DNA from: MGBC114079 sp964531385 | Lineage (GTDB): Bacteria; Bacillota; Clostridia; Lachnospirales; CAG-274 | Direction of reading: 5' to 3' | DNA length: 64,000 nt | Assembly (NCBI GenBank): GCA_964531385.1 | Contig: CAZHGC010000007.1 | Span: 1 to 64,000 of the forward strand | Shown: positions 1 to 8,449 of the stretch, in pieces | Numbering within the stretch: position 1 is the first letter of the stretch | How the letters are laid out: each line of letters opens with the position of its first letter | Notes under the pieces: generated by a model | Database searches by the model: none | Told to the model about the DNA's origin: nothing | What the model saw: the letters and a program-made list of their open reading frames with translations, nothing else | Made by a program: the position numbers and the translations under genes

Positions 1-844
1 TAGCATTAGCACAACCATGAGGAATATGACCTGTTGAGAAAGCTGCACCTGTCTTGTGAGCCATAGAATGAACTATACCAAGCAAAGCATTTGAAAATGC
101 CTGACCTGCAAGACATTGAGCATAATGCATTTGTTCTCTTGCAGCCATATCTCCATTAAATGAATCAGGTAAATAATCAAAAACCATATGAATAGCTTTC
201 AATGCAAGAGGGTCTGTAAAAGGACTGTTCAAAGTTGAAACATAAGCTTCAATAGCATGAGTCAATGCGTCCATACCTGTATGAGCAGTAAGTTTAGGAG
301 GCATTGTTTCAGCAAGCTGAGGGTCAACAATAGCAACATCAGGAGTAATATTAAAATCAGCCAAAGGATATTTAACCCCTGTCGAATAATCTGTAATAAC
401 TGAAAAAGCAGTAACTTCCGTAGCAGTTCCCGAAGTTGAAGGTATAGCCAAGAATTTAGCTTTTTGTCTCAATTCAGGGAAAGAGAAAGGTTGAATAATT
501 TCTTCAAAAGTAGTTTCCGGATATTCATAAAATACCCACATAGCTTTTGCAGCATCAATAGGAGAACCTCCGCCCATTGCAATAATCCAATCGGGCTCAA
601 ATTCACGCATAACCGCAGCACCTTTCATAACTGTTTCAACAGATGGGTCCGGTTCAACGTTTTCAATAAGTTTTGTTTCAATTCCTGCCTCTTTAAGATA
701 AGCCAAAACTTTATCAACAAAACCAAATTTCTTCATAGAACCGCCGCCAAGAACAAGAACAGCTTTGTTCCCCTTTAAACTTTTAAGCTGTTCCAAAGCA
801 TCTTTTCCATAGTACATATCTCTCGGTAAAGTAAATCTCATCAT
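1..844 (-). CDS. Iron-containing alcohol dehydrogenase (C-terminus cut by window edge)
   Basis: NAD(P)-dependent group III alcohol dehydrogenase, likely reducing acetaldehyde or butyraldehyde to the alcohol to recycle NADH in fermentation. My translation of the 281 visible residues shows the nucleotide-binding stretch GGGSPIDAAK (about 91-100), SGTATEVTAFSVI (138-150), and metal ligands Asp192 and His196 in HTGMDALTHAIEAY plus His259 (HSMAH) and His276 (IPHGCANA). The rest lies beyond base 1. Two adjacent ATGs (844 and 841) follow a GGGGGA ribosome site, and I take the outer one. It appears to be expressed alone from its own promoter, with a Rex-like operator over the -10. Substrate specificity cannot be read from sequence. 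Confidence 0.93.
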   Translation of the reverse strand, partial: MMRFTLPRDMYYGKDALEQLKSLKGNKAVLVLGGGSMKKFGFVDKVLAYLKEAGIETKLIENVEPDPSVETVMKGAAVMREFEPDWIIAMGGGSPIDAAKAMWVFYEYPETTFEEIIQPFSFPELRQKAKFLAIPSTSGTATEVTAFSVITDYSTGVKYPLADFNITPDVAIVDPQLAETMPPKLTAHTGMDALTHAIEAYVSTLNSPFTDPLALKAIHMVFDYLPDSFNGDMAAREQMHYAQCLAGQAFSNALLGIVHSMAHKTGAAFSTGHIPHGCANA

Positions 845-894
845 AAAGCAAATCCCCCTTAAAAAATAATTTATATATATGGCACTATCACCAC

Positions 895-912
895 TTGTTA
901 AAAGTTTATCAC
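895..912. promoter_or_regulatory. Rex-like redox operator
   Basis: The 18-mer TTGTTAAAAGTTTATCAC fits the clostridial Rex consensus TTGTTAANNNNTTAACAA at 12 of 14 defined positions, with one half-site perfect. It overlaps the -10 of the alcohol dehydrogenase promoter. Rex is known to repress fermentative dehydrogenase genes until NADH rises, so site and target agree. No rex gene is visible in the window. Confidence 0.5.
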
Positions 913-931
913 ATATTTATCGTTTTGTAAA
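903..931 (-). promoter_or_regulatory. Sigma-A promoter of the alcohol dehydrogenase gene
   Basis: On the minus strand TTTACA (926-931) and TAAACT (903-908) are separated by exactly 17 bp, about 60 bp upstream of the dehydrogenase start. The -35 matches 5 of 6 consensus bases and the -10 matches 4 of 6. The -10 lies inside the Rex-like palindrome, as expected for a repressible promoter. Confidence 0.55.
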
Positions 932-1155
932 GTATAAATAATAAATTTTTAAAATCAACATCGTTATTCTACGTGTTGCCTAAAACAAAATTTCAAATTA
1001 TGTGCACTTTTTACAATATTTTTGCAATCACCCCTCAAAAAAACATATAATATAATCAAGTTCAACAAATTTAATTTTGCCCTTACAGTAAAAAACACAA
1101 TTCAAAAAAATTTTACATTTTCAAATCGCCATAACACAGTTTAAGAAAAGAAAAA

Positions 1156-1184
1156 GAGTGTGAAAACTCTAATTTTTCACACCC
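1156..1184 (-). terminator. Intrinsic terminator of the GH28 gene
   Basis: An 11-bp hairpin (GAGTGTGAAAA pairing with TTTTCACACCC, one wobble) is followed on the minus strand by a T-rich run. It begins about 10 bases past the GH28 stop codon. Confidence 0.75.
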
Positions 1185-1194
1185 TTTTCAAAAC

Positions 1195-2541
1195 TTAAAT
1201 AATCTCAATATTCACATTTTTTTGAGAAATATTTTCCGCTTTCAAAATAGACACAGGATTTTTCGATTTTATATAAACATTTTCAAAACTTATATCGTGA
1301 ACAGGCATTTCCGCAAGACCCGAAATAGAAATTGCTGTTTCCGCAACAACACAAACAACATTTTTAATTTCAACATTTTTAAATTCGGGAATTTCTTCTT
1401 CGGAAACCGTTTGCCCCTCTTTTGTATCCATATCATATCCCATTGTAAAAATAATTGCCTCTTTCGAAATTTCCGTCATATTAATGCCGTCAATGAATAT
1501 GTTCTCAACAACTCCTCCACGACCAATACAACTTTTAAATCTAAGTCCCGTATCAGTTCCAATAAATGTACAATCCTCAACAACAATGTTTTTAACACCG
1601 CCCGACATTTCGCTTCCAACAACAAATCCGCCATGTCCGTGATAAACTGTGCAATTTTCAAATTTAACAAATTCGCAAGGAACGCCAAGCTTTCTTCCGT
1701 CCTCGTTTTTTCCGGATTTAACGCATAAAGCATCGTCACCAACATCAAAAGTTGAGTTTTTTACAATAACATACTTGCAAGATTCAACGTCAATCCCGTC
1801 TCCGTTTTGAGAGAACCAAGGATTTCTAACATTAATGTTTTGAATTGTGATATTTTCGCAAAGCCAAGGATGCAAACACCATGCAGGTGAATTTTGAAAA
1901 GTTGGCCCGTCAAGTAAAATATTTTTACATTTTGTAAAATTAACAAGAACCGGTCTTAAATAATCTCTATACTTTTTGCAAAGCTCCTCATTTTTAAGAA
2001 TTGACGGATTTGGAATAATTTCTTTGTTTGCTTCCATAGCCGCTTCCGTTGGCCACCAAATCTCTTCTTTTCCCGAAACAACAACACCGCCCGATTTAAT
2101 AAGACTCTCCCAGGCTCTTTCAGTCATTTTAAATTTCTTAACAGGACGCCAAGCCCCTCCGTTTCCGTCAAAAACACCTTTTCCCGTAATCGCAATATTT
2201 TCACAATCTTTCGCATAAATCGGTGAAATACACCTATATGTAAAAAATCCCTCCCAATTTGTATAAATAAGCTCATAATCATCATAATTTGGACTAAACA
2301 AAACAACCGCACCGTCTTGAAGATGAAGTTCAACGTTGCTTTTTAAAATAATTGGACCGCAAAACCATATTCCTCTCGGAATAACAACTCGTCCTCCTCC
2401 GTTTTCACTGCAAGTTGAAACAGCGGCATTTATAGCCTCCGTATTAACAAATTTCCCGTCACCTTTTGCCCCAAAATCTGTGATAAAATAATCTTTATCT
2501 TTAAACTTAGGAACACAAATATCAAACACAGGTTTATTCAT
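1195..2541 (-). CDS. Glycoside hydrolase family 28 protein (polygalacturonase-like)
   Basis: A right-handed beta-helix hydrolase of 448 residues. GH28 enzymes hydrolyse galacturonan or rhamnogalacturonan backbones by inversion. Diagnostic motifs appear in order: FGAKGDGK near the N-terminus (about 24-31), NGDGIDVES (first catalytic Asp), GDDALCVKSG (Asp pair), GHGGFVVGSEMSGGV (catalytic His) and LRFKS. No signal peptide is seen, so it probably acts in the cytoplasm on imported oligosaccharides, like bacterial exo-acting members. The ATG at 2541 follows a GAAGGGAG site at a rather long spacing. The KDG kinase-like gene at 46-47 kb would fit the same pectin pathway but is not adjacent. The exact substrate is unknown. 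Confidence 0.88.
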   Translation of the reverse strand: MNKPVFDICVPKFKDKDYFITDFGAKGDGKFVNTEAINAAVSTCSENGGGRVVIPRGIWFCGPIILKSNVELHLQDGAVVLFSPNYDDYELIYTNWEGFFTYRCISPIYAKDCENIAITGKGVFDGNGGAWRPVKKFKMTERAWESLIKSGGVVVSGKEEIWWPTEAAMEANKEIIPNPSILKNEELCKKYRDYLRPVLVNFTKCKNILLDGPTFQNSPAWCLHPWLCENITIQNINVRNPWFSQNGDGIDVESCKYVIVKNSTFDVGDDALCVKSGKNEDGRKLGVPCEFVKFENCTVYHGHGGFVVGSEMSGGVKNIVVEDCTFIGTDTGLRFKSCIGRGGVVENIFIDGINMTEISKEAIIFTMGYDMDTKEGQTVSEEEIPEFKNVEIKNVVCVVAETAISISGLAEMPVHDISFENVYIKSKNPVSILKAENISQKNVNIEII

Positions 2542-2729
2542 TATATAAAAATTCTCCCTTCAATTTCATTATAATAAAAATCAAATTACCTCAAATACAT
2601 TATACCAAAACTTTTAAAAAATATATAGTAAAATTGTAAAATATCTGATAAAATATACATAATAAAAAAACTCTTCCGAAATTTTGTAATATATTTCAAA
2701 ATTTCCGATAAAAAAAGGATTGATGTAAA

Positions 2730-3635
2730 ATGCCTATAAAGGTACCGGATAACTTGCCGGCAAAAGAAATATTAAATAAAGAGCATATATTTGTTATGAA
2801 CGAAAGTCGTGCATTTCATCAAGATATACGACCGTTAAAAATAGTTGTCCTAAATTTAATGCCAAAAAAACAAGAAACAGAAGTTCAGCTTTTAAGGTTG
2901 CTAAGTAACAGCCCTCTCCAAATTGATGTAACATTTTTAAGAATGGAAAGCCATATTTCAAAAAATACATCAATGGACTATCTCGATACGTTCTATAAAG
3001 TTTTTGACGAAATAAAATCAAAAAAAATAGACGGAATGATTATAACCGGTGCACCAATAGAACACCTCGAATATGAAGAAATAACCTATTGGAACGAACT
3101 TTCAAAAATAATGGAATGGACAAAAACAAATGTAACAAGTACGTTGCATATATGCTGGGGTGCTCAAGCTGGGCTATACTATCACTATAAAATACCAAAA
3201 TATAACTTACCCAAAAAAATGTTTGGCGTTTTTGAACACACAAAAATTTACAACCATTATGATTTGTTGCGTGGCTTTGATGACGTTTTCTATGTTCCTC
3301 ATTCAAGACACACCGAAGTTCGCCGCCAAGACATTGAAAAAATAGATTCTTTGGAAATATTGTCCGAATCAAAAGATTCCGGAGTTTATATAGTTGCCTC
3401 AAAAGACGGAAAACAAATTTTTGTAACGGGTCATTCCGAATATGATTCAAACACATTAAAAAACGAATACCTTCGTGATAAAGCAAAAGGCATCGATATA
3501 GATATCCCAAAAGGATATTTCAAAGATGATAACCCCCAAAATGAGCCTGTTGTAAAATGGAAATCACATTCAAACCTCCTCTTCAGCAACTGGCTGAATT
3601 ATTATGTTTATCAAATAACACCCTATGAATTATAA
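2730..3635 (+). CDS. metA: Homoserine O-acetyltransferase, MetA type
   Basis: Catalyses acyl transfer from acyl-CoA to homoserine, the first committed step of methionine synthesis. The protein has 301 residues, the usual MetA length. The nucleophile Cys142 (HICWGAQ) and the His235/Glu237 pair (TGHSEYD) are in place. Residue 111 is Glu (GAPIEHLEY), where the E. coli succinyl-CoA enzyme has Gly. In the MetA family Glu111 is associated with acetyl-CoA use, so I infer an acetyltransferase. It is monocistronic, with AAAGGA about 10 bases before the ATG, and is divergent from the GH28 gene. I saw no SAM riboswitch or T-box upstream. Confidence 0.95.
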   Translation: MPIKVPDNLPAKEILNKEHIFVMNESRAFHQDIRPLKIVVLNLMPKKQETEVQLLRLLSNSPLQIDVTFLRMESHISKNTSMDYLDTFYKVFDEIKSKKIDGMIITGAPIEHLEYEEITYWNELSKIMEWTKTNVTSTLHICWGAQAGLYYHYKIPKYNLPKKMFGVFEHTKIYNHYDLLRGFDDVFYVPHSRHTEVRRQDIEKIDSLEILSESKDSGVYIVASKDGKQIFVTGHSEYDSNTLKNEYLRDKAKGIDIDIPKGYFKDDNPQNEPVVKWKSHSNLLFSNWLNYYVYQITPYEL

Positions 3636-3655
3636 TTGATTTTAACACAACAAAA

Positions 3656-3702
3656 AGCGGATTAACCGATAGCACAAACCTCTCGATTAATTCGCTTTTT
3701 TT
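3656..3702 (+). terminator. Intrinsic terminator of metA
   Basis: AGCGGATTAA pairs with TTAATTCGCT (one wobble) across a loop of about 20 bases and is followed by seven T. It lies between the convergent metA and calcium ATPase genes. Confidence 0.75.
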
Positions 3703-3754
3703 CAAAACATCAACAAACCAACACGCCCATAACTTTATTCTCCAAAAATCAAAT

Positions 3755-6370
3755 TTACCTTTCCCCTCTCCTAAAGAACAAAAACTTATCAAGTTCAACA
3801 ATGGCTATCGGTGCAAAAGACAACAACACAACAACAAGCCATTGAATTGAAGTCAAAGCCGAAACTTTAAAAATCAATGCAAGAGGCGGAATCATAACAA
3901 CGCTTGTTTGAAGAATAATTCCGGCAAAAAATGAATACAATAAATATTTGTTTGCAAAAAGTCCCTCTTTAAAAATTGAATGTTCGCTTCGCATATTAAA
4001 AGCGTGAATAAGCTGTGACATACTTAAAACACAAAAAGCCATAGTTCTTCCTGTCAAAATTCCACCTTCTTCTCCAAAACATACGTTTCCAATTGCAAAA
4101 GCCAAAAGAGCAAGCCCGCCAATCATCATTCCCTCAATACATATTTGCAACCACATATCTTTTGAAAACAATCCTTTTGAGTTAAGCTTTCTCTTTCCCT
4201 CCATAATATCGCTGTTTGCTGGGTCAAGCCCCAAAGCAATGGCAGGAAGCGAATCTGTAACAAGATTAACCCAAAGCAAATGCACAGCAAGCAACGGTGT
4301 CGGAAATCCAATAATCATAGCTGTCAAAATCGTCATAATCTCACCAATATTGCTTGATAAAAGAAAATGAACAGCCTTTTTAACGTTTGAATAAATAATT
4401 CGCCCTTGCTTAACAGCCTGCGTTATTGTTGCAAAATTATCGTCCGCAAGAATTATATCGGCTGCCTCTTTTGCAACATCTGTTCCGTTTATTCCCATAG
4501 CACACCCTATGTCGGCCGTTTTCAAAGCCGGTGCATCGTTAACCCCATCACCTGTCATAGCAACAATGTGCCCTCGATTTTTAAAAGCTTTAACAATTCT
4601 AACTTTGTGCTCCGGCGAAACCCTTGCAAAAACAGAATATTCCTCAATTTTTTCTGTAAGTTCATCGTCCGAAAGTTTCGAAATATCATCGCCCGAAACA
4701 GCTTTATCGCCTTTTTCGGATATGCCAATTTTTTTACCGATTGCTTCCGCCGTCAAAAGGTGGTCTCCCGTTATCATAACAGGCTTAATTCCCGCAAGTT
4801 TGCAGTTTTTAACAGCTTCAAAAGCTTCCTCCCTCGGTGGGTCAATCATTCCCGTAAACCCAACAAAAATCAATTCTTCTTCGGTTTGAGAAGCTTCCGG
4901 ACTTTTTTGTATATATCCAATTTCTTTATATGCAACAGCAAGAACACGCAAAGCATTCCCTGCCATTTTTCTGTTTTTTCTCAAAAAAGAGCTTCTAACA
5001 GATAAGGTCATAGGCAAAACCTCTTCACCGCTCAAATATTGTGAACACTTGTTCAAAAGTATGTCCGGTGCACCTTTTGTAACAACAATATATTTGCTCT
5101 TTCCGGCATTATGTATGGTTGTCATAAGTTTTCTGTCCGAATCAAAAGGAATTTCTCCAACCTTCGGCATTTTTTCAAGAATATCATTTTTATCAATTCC
5201 CGCCCCCAAAGCAGAAGCAACCAATGCGTTTTCGGTTGGCTCTCCAATTATTTTCCTTTCCAAATCAATGTAAGAATTGTTGCATAAAGCTGAGAAAGTC
5301 AAAATTTTTTCTTTCAAATTTTCGGGATAAATTTCAACAACTTTCATTTTATTTCTGGTAAGCGTTCCCGTTTTGTCCGAGCATATAACGCTTGTATTTC
5401 CAATAGTTTCAACAGCCGGAAGCTTTTTAACAATGGCATTTTTCTTTGCCATTATTTGAACACCAATTGCAAGCATAACAGTAACAATTGCAGGAAGTCC
5501 CTCCGGAATTGCCGCAACAGCAAGGCTTATAGATGTCATAAACATTTCAAACGGCGGAATCCCCCTAAAAATTCCTATAAAAAATATAACAAAACAAATT
5601 GCCAATGCACCAAGTCCAAGTGTTTTCCCTGTTTGAGCAAGTTTAATCTGCAATGGCGTTTTCGTTTCTTCGTCTGTCATAATCATCGCCGCAATTTTGC
5701 CAATTTCCGAATTCATTCCCGTTTGACAAACAATGGCTTTTCCATATCCAAGCCTAACCGCACTTCCCGAAAAAACCATATTAACTCTGTCGCCCATAGG
5801 TGCATCATCTTTAAAAACAAAATCACAATTTTTTTCCGAAGGCACGCTTTCCCCCGTCAAAGCCGACTCTTCAATTTTCAAACTAACCGAAGAAACAAGC
5901 CTTGCATCAGCAGGAACAAAATCTCCCGTTTCAATCAAAATCAAATCACCGCAAACAACATCAACCGCCGGAATAACTTTTAAATTTCCGTCTCTTATAA
6001 CTTTCGCTGTCGGTGCCGACATTGTTTTAAGTGCATCAAGTGCTTTTTGTGCCCTGCTCTCCTGAATAATCCCCAAAACAGCATTAAGTACAACTATGAA
6101 TAATATTATAATCGGATCAAAAAAATCCTTTTCCCCTCTTGCCAAAGATAAAATAAAAGAAACAACAGCCGCAAAAATAAGAACAATAACCATAAAATCT
6201 TTAAATTGTTCAAAAAACTTTATCAAAATATTTTTATTTTTCTTTTCATCGATTTTATTTTTGCCAAATTTCAATAACCTTTTTCCCGCTTCTTTTTCAG
6301 AAAGTCCGTTTTTCATATCCGTAGAAAAAATCTTTTCTGCCTCTTCGCAACTTTTTTTGTAAATCTCCAT
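3755..6370 (-). CDS. P2A-type calcium-transporting ATPase
   Basis: An ATP-driven cation exporter of 871 residues in the cytoplasmic membrane, most likely for Ca2+. Visible in order: an N-terminal cation-ATPase domain, transmembrane pairs near residues 60-105 and 250-305, the actuator motif TGES, the transport motif AAIPEGLPAIV in M4, the phosphorylation site CSDKTGTLT, the hinge MTGDGVNDAPALK, and a C-terminal group of four to six helices. PEGL and the SERCA-like C-terminus favour calcium over heavy metals or potassium. The ATG at 6370 follows AAGGGAG. It appears monocistronic and converges with metA. A short hairpin sits in its leader (6468-6490). Confidence 0.92.
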   Translation of the reverse strand: MEIYKKSCEEAEKIFSTDMKNGLSEKEAGKRLLKFGKNKIDEKKNKNILIKFFEQFKDFMVIVLIFAAVVSFILSLARGEKDFFDPIIILFIVVLNAVLGIIQESRAQKALDALKTMSAPTAKVIRDGNLKVIPAVDVVCGDLILIETGDFVPADARLVSSVSLKIEESALTGESVPSEKNCDFVFKDDAPMGDRVNMVFSGSAVRLGYGKAIVCQTGMNSEIGKIAAMIMTDEETKTPLQIKLAQTGKTLGLGALAICFVIFFIGIFRGIPPFEMFMTSISLAVAAIPEGLPAIVTVMLAIGVQIMAKKNAIVKKLPAVETIGNTSVICSDKTGTLTRNKMKVVEIYPENLKEKILTFSALCNNSYIDLERKIIGEPTENALVASALGAGIDKNDILEKMPKVGEIPFDSDRKLMTTIHNAGKSKYIVVTKGAPDILLNKCSQYLSGEEVLPMTLSVRSSFLRKNRKMAGNALRVLAVAYKEIGYIQKSPEASQTEEELIFVGFTGMIDPPREEAFEAVKNCKLAGIKPVMITGDHLLTAEAIGKKIGISEKGDKAVSGDDISKLSDDELTEKIEEYSVFARVSPEHKVRIVKAFKNRGHIVAMTGDGVNDAPALKTADIGCAMGINGTDVAKEAADIILADDNFATITQAVKQGRIIYSNVKKAVHFLLSSNIGEIMTILTAMIIGFPTPLLAVHLLWVNLVTDSLPAIALGLDPANSDIMEGKRKLNSKGLFSKDMWLQICIEGMMIGGLALLAFAIGNVCFGEEGGILTGRTMAFCVLSMSQLIHAFNMRSEHSIFKEGLFANKYLLYSFFAGIILQTSVVMIPPLALIFKVSALTSIQWLVVVLLSFAPIAIVELDKFLFFRRGER

Positions 6371-6680
6371 AATTAAACTCCCTTCTCAAATTAATGTTTT
6401 GTCCAAAAGCACTCGTCAAAGGCAATTTGCATTTTTAAAACTCAACCCTCAACGTAAACAACTCCTCATATCGATTAAAATAACCGATATAAAAAACAAA
6501 AGAACTTGTCGCATAATTCAATAAAACTTTGTCTTTAAAAAATATATTCAAATAAACCGATAATATGCAAAAAAACTTAACAACCATAAAAAACGCTCAT
6601 ATCAAATTTTACAATGTCGCCTTAACACTTTAAAAAAAATAGCATATATTAAAATAGGCTGAATTTTCGGAGTGGTAACA
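6371..6680. other. Divergent intergenic region between the Ca-ATPase and ytaF
   Basis: This holds both 5' leaders and no gene. On the minus strand a compact hairpin at 6468-6490 (ten pairs, three-base loop, one G-U) sits about 100 bases before the ATPase start. The 12-mer CTCAACCCTCAA at 6441-6452 recurs at 8429-8440. I could not assign a confident promoter to either gene. Confidence 0.4.
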
Positions 6681-7322
6681 ATGATTGGTATGGCTGTTCT
6701 GGCATTTTCTTTAAACATAGATGCAATTGGCATAGGCTTATCCTACGGAATAAGAAACATAAAAATTCCTCCAATCGCAAGCACAATAATCGGAGGCATT
6801 TCTTTTTTAATAATAACTCTTTCAATGTTGCTCGGAAAATCATTGTGTAGCTTGTTTTCAAGCAACTTCGGAGAAATTCTCGGAACAATAATTTTGTTCA
6901 TAATAGGAATATGGATTGTTTTTCAAGGCTTAAAAAAACAAAAACAAAAAACGCCAAAAAAAGAAAAAACCGTCTTCAACTTAATAATAAAATCAATGGG
7001 AATAACAATAAAAATAATTCGAACCCCCGAATTATGTGATTTAAATAAATCATCAATAATCGAACCTTTTGAAGCTCTCTATCTCGGAACAGCCCTTTCT
7101 TTTGATTCTGTAGGAATAGGAATAACTTCTTCCGCTCTCGGTTTCAATGGCATAATTTTCCCGTTCTTCGTTTGCATATTTCAAATAATATTTTTAAATT
7201 TGGGATTTGTATTTGGAAAAAAAGCAACTAAAATAGAATATATAGATAAAATTTCGCCCGTCTTGTCCGGCGGAATTTTAATGGGAATGGCAGTTATAAA
7301 ATTTACATTGCACTTTATATAG
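6681..7322 (+). CDS. ytaF: Sporulation membrane protein YtaF
   Basis: A membrane protein of about 213 residues with six predicted helices and the MntP/YtaF architecture of two similar halves: FSLNIDAIGIGLSYGIR in the first and ALSFDSVGIGITSSALG in the second, each with an acidic residue inside a helix. YtaF is a conserved sporulation protein of Firmicutes related to the manganese exporter MntP. Its transported substrate, if any, is not established. A GTG start exists at 6672, but the ATG at 6681 has the better placed CGGAG site. It stands alone, divergent from the calcium ATPase. Confidence 0.82.
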   Translation: MIGMAVLAFSLNIDAIGIGLSYGIRNIKIPPIASTIIGGISFLIITLSMLLGKSLCSLFSSNFGEILGTIILFIIGIWIVFQGLKKQKQKTPKKEKTVFNLIIKSMGITIKIIRTPELCDLNKSSIIEPFEALYLGTALSFDSVGIGITSSALGFNGIIFPFFVCIFQIIFLNLGFVFGKKATKIEYIDKISPVLSGGILMGMAVIKFTLHFI

Positions 7323-7367
7323 AACTTATTTTTTTAAATTGCACAAAATCAAAAACAAATTTTTTAA

Positions 7368-7445
7368 TCAAAAAAAGAAATACTATCAGTTCAAACAACA
7401 CATTTAAACTGATAGTATTTCCAATCACATAATAAATACTTAAAC
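7368..7445 (-). ncRNA. Predicted small RNA, minus strand, with terminator hairpin
   Basis: A minus-strand unit of about 75 nt has a near-consensus promoter (7451-7479) and ends in a perfect 15-bp hairpin (arms 7377-7391 and 7407-7421) followed by seven T on the minus strand. The plus strand has no T run after the hairpin, so it is unlikely to serve ytaF. No minus-strand gene upstream needs this terminator. A 48-codon ORF crosses the region, but its ATG lies inside the proximal promoter. I infer a small RNA or the regulated leader of a divergent transcript. Start and end are estimated from the promoter and terminator. Confidence 0.45.
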
Positions 7446-7450
7446 AAATA

Positions 7451-7479
7451 TTTATACCCATTTATCGTACCTATGTCAA
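7451..7479 (-). promoter_or_regulatory. Proximal promoter of the predicted small RNA
   Basis: TTGACA (7474-7479) and TATAAA (7451-7456) on the minus strand are separated by exactly 17 bp, a near-perfect sigma-A promoter that directs transcription into the hairpin at 7377-7421. Confidence 0.6.
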
Positions 7480-7504
7480 TAATTATTTTCAAAAATTTTC
7501 TTTT

Positions 7505-7532
7505 GTTATATATAACTTCGCTAATTTGTCAA
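7505..7532 (-). promoter_or_regulatory. Distal minus-strand promoter
   Basis: TTGACA (7527-7532) and TATAAC (7505-7510) are 16 bp apart on the minus strand. It points the same way as the proximal promoter and stands back to back with the regulator gene's promoter. The sequence GTCAATAATT occurs at or beside the -35 of both minus-strand promoters. Confidence 0.45.
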
Positions 7533-7533
7533 T

Positions 7534-7580
7534 AATTTTATCAAAAAAATATTGACTTTACTAATTTTTTTGATAAAATT
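7534..7580 (+). promoter_or_regulatory. Regulator promoter enclosed by a perfect 17-bp inverted repeat
   Basis: The plus-strand promoter TTGACT (7552-7557), 16 bp, TAAAAT (7574-7579) is flanked by arms 7534-7550 and 7564-7580, which are perfect reverse complements with a 13-bp centre. The left arm also lies just upstream of the distal minus-strand promoter, so one protein could control both directions. The likely ligand is the adjacent HTH protein, as in phage repressor circuits (inference). Confidence 0.6.
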
Positions 7581-7609
7581 TATTTAAAAAGATGACAGAG
7601 GTGACATAT

Positions 7610-7966
7610 ATGAACAATAGAATAAAGGAATTACGAAAAAATCTATCATTAAGTCAAACTGAATTCGGGAAAAAATTAGGAGTAACAAACGCCACCATAA
7701 GTAGAATAGAAAACAAAAAAAGAAATATTACAGAACAAATGATACTTTCCATCTGCCAAGAATTCAACGTCAACGAAAACTGGCTAAGAACAGGCGAAGG
7801 AGAAATGTTTAACAAAACTTCCGAAGAAAATGAAATTTCAAAATGGGCATGGATTAATAGCATTCTACAAGATAAACCCGAACCTTTAAAAAATGGGCTG
7901 TTAGCAATATTATCAACCTTAAATGAAAATAAATGGGAATTTTTGAAGCAAAAACCAAAGAAATAA
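7610..7966 (+). CDS. XRE-family (phage repressor-like) transcriptional regulator
   Basis: A protein of about 118 residues. The N-terminal helix-turn-helix spans about residues 3-60 (IKELRKNLSLSQTEFGKKLG, TNATISRIENKKRNIT). It is followed by NENWLRTGEGEMF, a tail typical of repressors in phages and integrative elements of Firmicutes. The C-terminal part has no protease or ligand domain that I recognise. I chose the ATG at 7610 because AGAGGTG sits six bases upstream; the in-frame ATG at 7592 lacks a site. No other phage genes are nearby. Autoregulation through the surrounding palindrome is inferred. Confidence 0.8.
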   Translation: MNNRIKELRKNLSLSQTEFGKKLGVTNATISRIENKKRNITEQMILSICQEFNVNENWLRTGEGEMFNKTSEENEISKWAWINSILQDKPEPLKNGLLAILSTLNENKWEFLKQKPKK

Positions 7967-8449
7967 TAAAAAAAATTGATATTGACAAATATTGTATTTT
8001 TACGCTCCGCTTAAAATTAATAAAAATTGAATTTCTTAAAAATTATAAACTCAATTATTTTATAAAAAAATAATAAAAACCAATAAACAGAATTGCACCA
8101 ATTCATAACAAAATAAAACCGTCTTTAAAACCAATTATACCGCTTATAAAACTTGACTAAAAAAATAATAACATACCCCCCTAACTGAACCAAACTCACT
8201 TTGCAACCTATTTATTCAAAAATACAAAGCAAAAAAGTATGGATTGTCAAAATTATCGGTCATACAAAAGAAATTTAATAAACGATTTATATATTCCTCG
8301 CAGACTTTGACAAATAAAAAAACAACTCTTTTCCACAATATAAAAAGCACTTAAAATAACCGTAAATTTAAGAAAAACTCTTTTCCACAATTGTTTCAAG
8401 TGCTGCAATGCTATATTTAATTTTTAAGCTCAACCCTCAAGCTAAAACA
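7967..8449. other. Gene-free AT-rich region with a duplicated motif
   Basis: I see no gene in this 480-bp stretch. It holds a direct repeat of the 16-mer AACTCTTTTCCACAAT (8324-8339 and 8376-8391). Next to it, AGCACTT (8346-8352) and AAGTGCT (8398-8404) form an inverted pair that on the minus strand could close a stem followed by five T. That structure could be the 3' end of the CuAO-domain gene's transcript. CTCAACCCTCAA (8429-8440) repeats a motif from 6441. Confidence 0.4.

Noticed and set aside
2542..2729. SAM riboswitch or T-box upstream of metA
   Set aside because: The region is short, very AT-rich and lacks the conserved cores.
7352..7492. A minus-strand ORF of 48 codons (MGINICLSIYYVIGNT...) with a hydrophobic stretch, possibly a type I toxin
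   Set aside because: Its ATG lies between the -35 and -10 of the proximal promoter, it has only a weak AGG as ribosome site, and the terminator hairpin lies inside it. I consider it chance in AT-rich DNA.
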